From NCBI GenBank assembly GCA_017936185.1, contig JAGBGA010000031.1:1-11704 (forward strand): a DNA stretch of 11,704 nucleotides, read 5' to 3'. Made by a program: the position numbers and the translations under genes. Numbering within the stretch: the stretch's first letter is position 1; every line of letters begins with the position of its first letter. This document shows, in pieces, positions 1 through 6,637 of the stretch. Under the pieces are notes generated by a model. It was not told the DNA's origin. It saw only the letters and a program-made list of their open reading frames with translations, and made no database searches. Source of the stretch: Alphaproteobacteria bacterium. GTDB taxonomy: Bacteria; Pseudomonadota; Alphaproteobacteria; Rs-D84.

Positions 1-2279
1 CCCCCGGAGGTATTATTCTCGCTACACACGCCGTCTTTGCGTGTATAGCCGGTTCTGCAAACGCATGTTCCGTATGAATTTCGTTTTTCATTACCGTCCG
101 TATCGCATTTGGCAAGGCATTGACCGCCAAATGGTTCGTAACCGGGATTACATTTACAATTCGAATTTACATATTCTTGGTTGTCCGAATTTGCGTCCAA
201 TTCAGTTTCGGCATCCGATTGATATGTCGAATTGTCCGGACATAATAATGATTGATAGAACATTTCAGAAATGCTGTTGATACATTCATCATCGTTCGGA
301 CAGGCGTTATTGCTGCCATCAAACACCGCGTATGCACACGTTAATGCAACGTTGCGACATGCACCGCGCATGACGTTGTATACACTTGATACATTCGCAC
401 TTGACGACCAGGCATTAACCTGGGTCACTTGTTTGTTATAGCATTCGGCAACGTCAACCATGCAACTTGATGCATAGTCGGATATTATGTTTTGCTGGGC
501 CGCTTTGATATTTACCATGGCGCGTTGAACATAGTTCACAACAACGTCGTTATATGGTTCATATACGTCGTTCGAATTGTATGTGTAACGTTGACACTTG
601 TCCAAAACCGCGCGGCAAAGGCCTTCGTCGGTGACTTTTGATTTTGTACCGATTTTTTGAAGTAAATATTTCGCAACACATGAACCATCGTTACCACCCA
701 TTTCTGACCCGCTATCTTCCTTGCAGTCGTCTTCGGATATATTTTGATTTTTATATGCGTTTTCCAAAAAGGCGTCATTAATTGCCGCGTTGTTATAATT
801 TTCCATAAATGCGTTGATGTTCGATATGTTTTGCCCCAATACAACATCGCCGTTTTCATCGATATAACGCTTGGTCGGGTCAACACATTTAAAGTAATTT
901 TCGCCACACACCATTTCATCTTTCATACATGTTTCAAGTGCACCAATGCATGCCTTGGCATCGTATTGGTTTTTGTTTTGCAAGACCGATAAACGCGCCT
1001 TTTGCAACATGCGGTTCGCACTTCGCACGTTTGATAACAAGGTTTCGTTCATCTTGGACAAACCTTGTTCATATGCGATACAATCTTTGTCAATCGCCAA
1101 ATCATAATTGCCGGTTATTTGCTGGGGCGTGGCGCCCGCGTCTTTACATTCGTTTAAAATGTTCTTGCAACGCTTTTTCGCCGCGTTGTAAAGGTCGGAA
1201 CCGCGAAGGTTTGAAAAGCTGTCCCCGGAATTGCCGGTCAGGAAATCAAGACTGAATAAATCGTCCGAATCCGATGAAAAATCAAAATCCAAGTCTAAAT
1301 CAAGGTCAAAACCACTGTATGTGTCCGACGAATATGTCGTGCCCGCCGATGGATCGCGGATAAGGTCTTCAATCTGGTCCAACATGTTGCGCGTTTCAGA
1401 TGTGTCAACAGTGCCCGACAATGCCGCTTCTGCTTCGGTTTGGGTCATGATTGCGCGTATTTCGTCCGCCGATAATCCAACGTAACGAATACGCTGGGCC
1501 ACTTCGTTCAATTGGGCGTTGGCGTCTTTGACCGCCGTTTCAACCTTGGTATAACGGGACAGGTTCGCAGAACACGAACAACGCTTTTGATTGGCGTCGA
1601 TTACGGCACAAAACTGGTCCATGCATTCGTTGTATTGTTCTTGGCATGATTTGTTCAAAGTGGCGGTTTCTTCCAAACGCGCCGTTGCGTCCGCAATCGA
1701 TTCACGCGTGGTGTCTTTGCCGGCACGCGATTGAAGACGGCGAATATCGTCGGATATGTTCGATCCAGTCTGAAGCCCAGTGTCACCAATTATTGCACGA
1801 CCGCCAACTTCGGCCGTTGATGGACGCAATACCAAGCCCGCACGACGTACGGCAGGATTGCTGTTAATACTGGCCGATGAAACACGCGAATTGCGACCAA
1901 CAGTGTTTACCGCCGCGTCAAGCCCACTTCGCGCAGATGCATTCGTGCGATTGCCAGAAACAGAACGCGTGATTACGTTTGTGCGACTTTGTACGTTGCG
2001 CGTTCTGGCGGTTGATGGCGTGGCCGGCGCACCGGTAAATACACGCGATACAGTTGAACGAATTGTATTCTTGGTATCATTCGCCGATGGTGCGACGGTT
2101 GTTTGTCTTGACGTCGTGCGCGATACCGCAGTGCGCGAATCCGACGACGAACGCGATGATACAGACAAAGATTCAGACGCCCCAGATGACGGAACAGCAC
2201 GCGAAGCAACCACGCCAGATGCAAAGCATGCAGGCGCGCAAACCATCATTGCAAAAATACAGGTTGACAGTTTTCTCAT
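1..2279 (-). CDS. Large exported cysteine-rich protein with EGF-like C-terminal modules (partial, 3' end beyond window)
   Basis: An uninterrupted minus-strand frame of 759 codons runs from an ATG at 2279 off the left edge. The N-terminus is a classic signal peptide (basic MRK, hydrophobic core, likely cleavage after A20). Residues 25-185 are low-complexity Ser/Thr/Arg/Asn-rich. Residues 200-680 are probably helical and carry cysteines repeatedly spaced as C-X6-C (C212/C219, C371/C378, C444/C451/C458/C465, C555/C562, C606/C613, C641/C648). Residues 324-340 are an acidic stretch alternating Asp with Leu/Phe. The end holds two CxCxxGYx4(G/D)GxC modules (708-721 and 739-752), EGF-like in spacing. 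The many cysteines imply disulfides formed in the envelope or outside the cell. I do not recognise the family; a surface or secreted structural or adhesive role is inference. AAGGA lies very close to the ATG (2-3 bases), so the start may use pairing further upstream. Confident as a gene, unsure of function. Confidence 0.85.
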   Translation of the reverse strand, partial: MRKLSTCIFAMMVCAPACFASGVVASRAVPSSGASESLSVSSRSSSDSRTAVSRTTSRQTTVAPSANDTKNTIRSTVSRVFTGAPATPSTARTRNVQSRTNVITRSVSGNRTNASARSGLDAAVNTVGRNSRVSSASINSNPAVRRAGLVLRPSTAEVGGRAIIGDTGLQTGSNISDDIRRLQSRAGKDTTRESIADATARLEETATLNKSCQEQYNECMDQFCAVIDANQKRCSCSANLSRYTKVETAVKDANAQLNEVAQRIRYVGLSADEIRAIMTQTEAEAALSGTVDTSETRNMLDQIEDLIRDPSAGTTYSSDTYSGFDLDLDLDFDFSSDSDDLFSLDFLTGNSGDSFSNLRGSDLYNAAKKRCKNILNECKDAGATPQQITGNYDLAIDKDCIAYEQGLSKMNETLLSNVRSANRMLQKARLSVLQNKNQYDAKACIGALETCMKDEMVCGENYFKCVDPTKRYIDENGDVVLGQNISNINAFMENYNNAAINDAFLENAYKNQNISEDDCKEDSGSEMGGNDGSCVAKYLLQKIGTKSKVTDEGLCRAVLDKCQRYTYNSNDVYEPYNDVVVNYVQRAMVNIKAAQQNIISDYASSCMVDVAECYNKQVTQVNAWSSSANVSSVYNVMRGACRNVALTCAYAVFDGSNNACPNDDECINSISEMFYQSLLCPDNSTYQSDAETELDANSDNQEYVNSNCKCNPGYEPFGGQCLAKCDTDGNEKRNSYGTCVCRTGYTRKDGVCSENNTSG

Positions 2280-2292
2280 ATTCCTTGGGGCA

Positions 2293-2321
2293 ATTATACC
2301 ATAAAAAAAAGTTTTAGTCAC
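2293..2321 (-). promoter_or_regulatory. Sigma70-like promoter for the cysteine-rich exported protein
   Basis: On the minus strand a perfect TATAAT (2298-2293) lies 17 bases downstream of GTGACT (2321-2316, 4 of 6 matches to TTGACA). The predicted transcription start near 2286 is only a few bases before the ATG at 2279, so the mRNA would begin at or inside the Shine-Dalgarno sequence and be almost leaderless. Confidence 0.6.
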
Positions 2322-2359
2322 CGGTTTATTTAATATAAATACAATATTTTTTCAGAAAA

Positions 2360-3289
2360 TTACAACATGCTGAAATTCTTGCGGATTATTTTCGCACTGC
2401 GACGAAGGGCGGCACTTTCGGTTGCGTCCATGCGCGGCATCAAAGTACCAATAACACCACAATTACCAACAATGCGCGGTAATGACATGGATAAAAACCG
2501 GTCGCCAACACCGTCGGCAACACTGACCGTCAAGATACGACGTTCGTCATTTACGATGCAACGTACCAAGTCTGCAACCGCACCCGCAATACCATCCCAT
2601 GTGGCACCGCGACCTTGGATTATTTCATAGGCCGCATTATGCACACGATGTTCAATTGTGCGACGCGTCGTCATGGGAAGGGTTATCTTGGTTTGCTTGC
2701 AAAAAGTCGCCAAGTCCAGACCACCAATACACGCAGACGACCAGGCAATCATACTGCTGTCACCATGTTCACCAAGGACGTATGCATTAATCGATTGGGT
2801 GGATACAGATAACTGGCGCGATAATATCGTGCGAAGACGTGCAGAATCCAACATGGTACCCGTACCAATGACACGCGATGGGGGTAACTTGGAAATCTTT
2901 TGCGCCAACATTACCATGACGTCCAATGGATTGGTTACAATGATTAACTTTACATTCTTGGGGTCAACATGCGCCATAACACGCGGAACAATGTCACCAA
3001 TTACCGCCACGTTGGCATGAAGCAAGTCGGTACGTGTTTGACCGGGACGCTGGTTCGCGCCGGCCGCAATTATTACAATTTCACTGCCCCGGATGGCGCG
3101 ATATGTGTTTACCGCAGTTATTTTTACATCGTATGAAAATGCCGCCGCATGCCCCAAGTCTTCGGCCGCCGCACGTGCACGAACACCGTCACGATCAAAC
3201 AGCACAATTTCATGCGCAAGACCGGTATTCTTGACCGCCGTCGCAACCGCAGAACCAACAGAACCAATGCCAATAATTGATATTTTCAT
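2360..3289 (-). CDS. L-lactate/malate dehydrogenase family NAD-dependent oxidoreductase (lactate-type active site)
   Basis: This 309-residue protein has the usual length and all landmarks of the LDH/MDH superfamily. It has a Rossmann GxGxxG at G7-G12 and an acidic D32 that favours NAD. The mobile substrate loop is N79-Q80-R81-P82-G83-Q84-T85-R86, with catalytic R86. N120 lies in TNPLD, D148 and R151 in LDSAR, and the catalytic histidine H175 in GEHGD. The loop residue that decides substrate (Gln102 in classical LDH numbering, Arg in malate dehydrogenases) is Q80. This argues for interconversion of pyruvate and L-lactate in the cytosol rather than malate and oxaloacetate. The usual Glu at 107 is Gln (Q84), and the conserved ATYYGIA segment reads ATWDGIA. 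The start is an ATG behind a GGGGGGA run. It is a single-gene unit; I see no strong terminator after it, so read-through into the next gene is possible. Confidence 0.9.
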   Translation of the reverse strand: MKISIIGIGSVGSAVATAVKNTGLAHEIVLFDRDGVRARAAAEDLGHAAAFSYDVKITAVNTYRAIRGSEIVIIAAGANQRPGQTRTDLLHANVAVIGDIVPRVMAHVDPKNVKLIIVTNPLDVMVMLAQKISKLPPSRVIGTGTMLDSARLRTILSRQLSVSTQSINAYVLGEHGDSSMIAWSSACIGGLDLATFCKQTKITLPMTTRRTIEHRVHNAAYEIIQGRGATWDGIAGAVADLVRCIVNDERRILTVSVADGVGDRFLSMSLPRIVGNCGVIGTLMPRMDATESAALRRSAKIIRKNFSML

Positions 3290-3330
3290 ACTTTTATCCC
3301 CCCAAAAAAAATCTTTAATCTTTACACGTC

Positions 3331-3339
3331 ATTATAGCA
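3331..3339 (-). promoter_or_regulatory. Extended -10 promoter for the lactate/malate dehydrogenase gene
   Basis: The minus strand reads TGCTATAAT, an extended -10 element with a perfect TATAAT. No good -35 box lies at 16-18 bases, which is typical of extended -10 promoters. It is about 40 bases upstream of the ATG. Confidence 0.55.
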
Positions 3340-3370
3340 CATATTTTTGCAATTTGGTATGGGTAATTAT

Positions 3371-3401
3371 TAATAAAAAACCGCCCAGATGTCCTGGGCG
3401 G
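3371..3401 (-). terminator. Intrinsic terminator after the small membrane protein gene
   Basis: CCGCCCAG and CTGGGCGG form a perfect 8-bp GC-rich stem (3381-3401) with a 5-base loop. It is followed on the minus strand by a T run (3380-3375) and AT-rich sequence. It lies 30 bases past the stop codon of the minus-strand gene at 3432 and separates it from the dehydrogenase promoter. Confidence 0.9.
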
Positions 3402-3431
3402 CCGGGGTGTAAAGAAAGGATTTTCATGTGA

Positions 3432-3938
3432 TTATTTTTTCTTTTTTTGGGTCTTGCTTTTATTTTGCACCGACTTTTTCTTGGGTGCAATTTCATCACG
3501 CGTTGACATGATATCGATGTCAACGTCACCGTTGGCCATGTCCATAACACTGTTTACGTTTTGACGTAAATTTGGATGACGGTCGGCATATTTCTTGATT
3601 GCCAATAAAACCGCTGCAGTCACAATCTTTTCCATGTCTTTGATATCAACTTGGTCAGATACTTTGCCGCGAATACTGGACATGACGCCACGCACAGTGT
3701 TCTTGGCACGACGGATAAACGCACGACGACGGTGCGCGCGCACTATTTCGCGTATCCACATCAATATCAACATGACAAGTAACGGAACAATTACACAAAA
3801 TAAAAAATACCGATACCAACCATCACAAAAATTAGTCGTAAATACAGAATCACAAAGACGCTTGAAATGTAAAAAAGTAACCGCCGCCATTTCATAAACA
3901 GCCAATGCAGTAAAACATATTTTCGATTTTAATAACAT
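3432..3938 (-). CDS. Small membrane protein with Lys-rich cytosolic tail, unknown function
   Basis: The frame is open further upstream to a TTG at 4043. I choose the ATG at 3938 (168 residues) because AAGGGGGG sits five bases before it, while the TTG has no ribosome site and coincides with a TTGACA. The product has two hydrophobic segments (about 6-24 and 43-64), with two cysteines (C29, C38) in the short loop between them. An Arg-rich stretch (67-78) follows, then a soluble region of about 100 residues that is probably helical (98-135), and a Lys-rich end. By the positive-inside rule the basic C-terminal part should be cytosolic and the two-cysteine loop periplasmic. I recognise no family. 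It is divergent from the HNH-like gene, with 136 bases between the two starts, and has its own terminator, so it is a single-gene unit. Confidence 0.75.
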   Translation of the reverse strand: MLLKSKICFTALAVYEMAAVTFLHFKRLCDSVFTTNFCDGWYRYFLFCVIVPLLVMLILMWIREIVRAHRRRAFIRRAKNTVRGVMSSIRGKVSDQVDIKDMEKIVTAAVLLAIKKYADRHPNLRQNVNSVMDMANGDVDIDIMSTRDEIAPKKKSVQNKSKTQKKKK

Positions 3939-4022
3939 GATTGCCCCCCTTACTTGGTTATGCCTGGATACAGTGTGCAAAATTTTAAACAAATTGTCAC
4001 CAGGTATGATTTCATAAAGTTG

Positions 4023-4051
4023 TTGAAATATTGTTTTTGTCAATATATAAT
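4023..4051 (+). promoter_or_regulatory. Sigma70 promoter for the HNH-like gene
   Basis: TTGAAA (4023-4028) and a perfect TATAAT (4046-4051) are separated by exactly 17 bases, predicting transcription from about 4058, just before AGAGG (4063-4067). A minus-strand TTGACA (4043-4038) lies inside the spacer, so the opposite gene may start from an overlapping promoter, although no good minus-strand -10 is found at 16-18 bases from it. Confidence 0.75.
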
Positions 4052-4074
4052 ACAGTGAAAAAAGAGGTTTTTAA

Positions 4075-5109
4075 TTGAAAAAATTTTGCGTTTTTTGCGG
4101 AAATCCGCCAGAAAATAAGAATATGGAACACGTTATTCCACAGTGGCTTAGCAAATATACCGAAAGATTTAACGAAGAATGTCACCAGAAAACTGTGACA
4201 GATGCGAAAATCCGCTTTCGCAACTTGAAATTCCCGGCGTGCACAAAATGTAATGACGCGTTCGGAAAACTGGAATCGGCGACCAAGCCAATATTATTAT
4301 CAATCATGGAAGGCAAACCTGTTTCAGGTGAACAGATTAACATACTGCTTGATTGGTTTGATAAAATTCGTGTCGGAATATGGTTGTTGGAATTAATACT
4401 TGCAAAAAAAGTAGATGAAATTAATCCAGGATTTCATATCGCAGACCGAATGGGACAAAAAGACAGATTGCTGATGGTGGAACGTGTCGAGGGAAATCCA
4501 AAAGGACTGGCGTATGCCGGCACAGGAACAGAATTGTTCTATAACACACCAACCGCAATACAATTAATCGTTAATGATTTTATTTTTACAAATGCGTCTG
4601 AACATGGACTGGTATCTGCACGCATGGGATTCCCATGTCGACAGAAAATGCCAATACGTGACGGATTCCAACCCATTGAAGTAGAAGTTATGCCCGGACG
4701 TAACAAGACATCACACCCGGTTGTGATGTCGCAAGGTGCAACACCATTCAAAACACTGATATACCAACCAATATACCGCAATTGTTGCAATATACCGCCA
4801 GAAGAAAATCCGTATAATTGCGAATATGTACGTAATCATTCTTATGACCCGGATAATGGTGTTGGCGGAATCTTTTTCCAACGCACGAACAATCAAATAC
4901 ACTATTTGGATGCACACGAAACTGTAAACCTGACACCAAAGGCACAACCAAAAAAGAACTTTGACACGATAATTCGAAACGTATTCAAATTGCAAAATTA
5001 TATGATGGAAAATTTGTATACAATGAAAGATACAGACCCAAAGCTGGCCCAGTATATTCAAAAACAAATACTGTTGAACAAAATATACGCAGGCGAAAAA
5101 TTACGTTAA
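4075..5109 (+). CDS. HNH endonuclease-like zinc-finger protein
   Basis: The 344-residue product opens with a compact metal-binding HNH-like module: C5-x2-C8, then E18-H19-V-I-P-x-W-L, then C56-x2-C59-N60. This C-x2-C / EH-x-IP / C-x2-CN layout is typical of treble-clef HNH domains, many of which are nucleases. The remaining 280 residues match no domain I can name; they include a W-F-D-K-I-R helix region (about 100-115) and a long C-terminal half without membrane segments. Translation starts at a TTG, preceded by AGAGG with 7 bases of spacing; no better ATG is near and the Cys module begins at residue 5. DNA cleavage is plausible but not shown. A single-gene unit with its own promoter and shared terminator, next to a membrane protein, it could be a stand-alone defence or DNA-processing protein. 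Confidence 0.8.
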   Translation: MKKFCVFCGNPPENKNMEHVIPQWLSKYTERFNEECHQKTVTDAKIRFRNLKFPACTKCNDAFGKLESATKPILLSIMEGKPVSGEQINILLDWFDKIRVGIWLLELILAKKVDEINPGFHIADRMGQKDRLLMVERVEGNPKGLAYAGTGTELFYNTPTAIQLIVNDFIFTNASEHGLVSARMGFPCRQKMPIRDGFQPIEVEVMPGRNKTSHPVVMSQGATPFKTLIYQPIYRNCCNIPPEENPYNCEYVRNHSYDPDNGVGGIFFQRTNNQIHYLDAHETVNLTPKAQPKKNFDTIIRNVFKLQNYMMENLYTMKDTDPKLAQYIQKQILLNKIYAGEKLR

Positions 5110-5136
5110 AAAAATCCCCATTTGGGGATTTTTTTA
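5108..5136. terminator. Bidirectional intrinsic terminator between the HNH-like gene and cvpA
   Basis: ATCCCC and GGGGAT pair around the loop ATTT (5114-5129), flanked by an A run on the left and a T run on the right. The hairpin therefore ends in a U tract when read from either strand. The two convergent genes stop at 5109 (+) and 5134 (-). Confidence 0.9.
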
Positions 5137-5895
5137 TTCTGTAACCGGTTCTGTATCTTTGGGGGTGTCTTGACTTTTTTCGCGTTCTTCGACAACGCGT
5201 GCGATTGTTTCAATTTGTAATAACTGGTTTTCAAGGGCGGCACGTTCCGAAGATTTGTATCCCGTTTCTGAATCGGGCGAAACGGTTGCGCCACTTGACG
5301 GTTCTTTTTTAGCATTTTCAACCGCCGGATTAATCAGATTTTTGTAAATTTCAATCGCTTCGTGTGTGCCGGCCATATCACGTGCCAGCAAACGATTTTC
5401 CGGCCCCGGAAAGAACCAGTCATCCAACTTTACCGCCGTAATTTGCATAATTGGTCGGGTGCGTGCCTGGGCCAGCCATTCTGGCAACATTGGCGTATCA
5501 GAATAATACCACAATGCACCCCAATAAAAACCACCCATTACAACAATACCACGAATAATACCAAATATAACCCCAAGGGTTTTATCGGTGACATTCATTA
5601 TGCTGTCTTGGATTTTATCACGTAACTTTTGATTCAAAAAACCAACCAGCAACAACATCGCAAAGAATATAATAAAATACGATGCAACCAATGTGCCAAC
5701 CGTTGATTCCGGTAAATCAAACCAGCCTTGTAATAACCGGTCCAGCCATGGGGATGCAAAACGCGCAGATATCGCCGCGACAACCCATGACAACGTCGCG
5801 ATGGTTTCAAAAACACCACCGCGAATCGTCGCCCAAATCGTGGACGCCACAATGACGCCCACATAGATATAGTCAAGTACAGTTAAATCAAACAT
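5134..5895 (-). CDS. cvpA: CvpA family inner membrane protein with long C-terminal tail
   Basis: The first 130 residues match the CvpA (colicin V production) family. There are four hydrophobic segments (about 7-25, 29-48, 65-87, 107-130), an early D8 followed by the family's IRGG-x-E stretch, and the signature D-K-x-LG-x-x-FG-x-x-RG before the last segment. CvpA proteins sit in the inner membrane and are linked to envelope homeostasis; their biochemical role is not settled. At 253 residues it is longer than the E. coli protein (about 160). The extra C-terminal 100 residues are hydrophilic, with a probable helical or coiled-coil part at 215-240. It starts 17 bases after the stop codon of the thioredoxin-fold gene and has only a weak ribosome site (CGGAAC), which fits translation as the second gene of an operon. 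It is not beside radA or purF. Confidence 0.85.
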   Translation of the reverse strand: MFDLTVLDYIYVGVIVASTIWATIRGGVFETIATLSWVVAAISARFASPWLDRLLQGWFDLPESTVGTLVASYFIIFFAMLLLVGFLNQKLRDKIQDSIMNVTDKTLGVIFGIIRGIVVMGGFYWGALWYYSDTPMLPEWLAQARTRPIMQITAVKLDDWFFPGPENRLLARDMAGTHEAIEIYKNLINPAVENAKKEPSSGATVSPDSETGYKSSERAALENQLLQIETIARVVEEREKSQDTPKDTEPVTE

Positions 5896-5912
5896 ATCTG
5901 TTCCGATTTATA

Positions 5913-6503
5913 TTATTTCTTTTTGTCTTTGCGAACCAATACATAGCCCAAGCCTGCAACCAATACAATTAACAGACCCCAGAACCAAATTACACTGCCG
6001 CCTTCATTTTTTTTTACGTCGTTTGACGCGGCATCTTCTGATTCAGTGGCAACGGCAACATATTCTGTGATTGCACTTGCACGATCGGCATGTTCGGATT
6101 TAAATTTTTCCGCGTCTTCGGCCATTGCTTTTTTGTTTTCGGCCGCAGCAGCTTTTTGTTCGTCGGACATGTCTGCTTCGATATGACCACGAAGTGTGTC
6201 TTGCATAAAGTCAGCATAACCTTGTTCACATTTGTCACCAATTACCAAAACAGGAACACCACCATTATCAAAGTTACATGTCTTTAACGCATCCTGGAAT
6301 TTTGGCAAGTTCGCTTGGTCCATAACGTTTACTTCGGTAACCTTTAATTCAGGGTATTCGTATACCAATGTGCTTGAAATAAATTCACGTGCGTGGTGGC
6401 AATGCGGGCACGATGGTGAATAATACACCGTAACGTCGGCCGCAGACGCCGCACCAACAAATGTTAATCCAAAAATCGCAGATAATAATGTTAATTTTTT
6501 CAT
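5913..6503 (-). CDS. Membrane-anchored periplasmic thioredoxin/glutaredoxin-fold protein (CPHC)
   Basis: The 196-residue protein has a signal peptide (KK, hydrophobic core, cleavage likely after ASA at 19-21). A thioredoxin-fold domain begins at VTVYYSP and carries the redox motif C32-P-H-C35, the same dipeptide as in DsbA. The cis-proline is in GGVP (P84). Two further cysteines (C76, C92) flank that loop and could form a second disulfide. Residues 110-160 are Ala/Glu/Lys-rich and probably helical; 169-189 form a transmembrane helix followed by a KDKKK cytosolic anchor. The catalytic domain would therefore sit in the periplasm tethered to the inner membrane. The DsbA helical insert is absent; size and motif are closer to glutaredoxin-like domains. 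The start has a strong AGGAGT site. A disulfide oxidase, isomerase or reductase role is inference. It is the first gene of an operon with cvpA. Confidence 0.85.
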   Translation of the reverse strand: MKKLTLLSAIFGLTFVGAASAADVTVYYSPSCPHCHHAREFISSTLVYEYPELKVTEVNVMDQANLPKFQDALKTCNFDNGGVPVLVIGDKCEQGYADFMQDTLRGHIEADMSDEQKAAAAENKKAMAEDAEKFKSEHADRASAITEYVAVATESEDAASNDVKKNEGGSVIWFWGLLIVLVAGLGYVLVRKDKKK

Positions 6504-6525
6504 ATTTACTCCTTTCGATACGACG

Positions 6526-6555
6526 ATTATAGAAAATATTTTGTTGTCGGCGCAA
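6526..6555 (-). promoter_or_regulatory. Promoter for the thioredoxin-fold/cvpA operon
   Basis: A perfect TATAAT (6531-6526) on the minus strand lies 22 bases before the ATG. The best -35 candidate is TTGCGC (6555-6550) at 18 bases, only 3 of 6 matches, so the -10 is firm and the -35 weak. Confidence 0.5.
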
Positions 6556-6637
6556 GTGCTTTTTAATAAATTTTTCCTGTTGAAAAATAATAAAAATATT
6601 GCATCTTGTATAACCGGATACCAAGGAGATAAAAAAC

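Noticed and set aside
536..919. 127-codon minus-strand frame
   Set aside because: It overlaps the exported protein gene in another frame on the same strand; the long frame has a signal peptide and ordered cysteines, this one has no features.
1780..2304. 174-codon plus-strand open frame
   Set aside because: It is antisense to the Ser/Thr/Arg-rich region of the exported protein. That repetitive codon use keeps the opposite strand open. It has no ribosome site or family features.
3332..3550. Small minus-strand frame over the terminator after the membrane protein gene
   Set aside because: It overlaps a coding end, a perfect terminator hairpin and the next promoter, so translation through it is not credible.
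3960..4007. Imperfect hairpin (ATACCTGG with CCAGGCAT) in the leader of the membrane protein gene
   Set aside because: Eight bases with one mismatch and a loop of over 30 bases; no riboswitch or attenuator features.
3939..4043. N-terminal extension of the membrane protein to a TTG at 4043
   Set aside because: The TTG is part of a TTGACA box, lacks a ribosome site, and the ATG at 3938 has a strong G-rich one.
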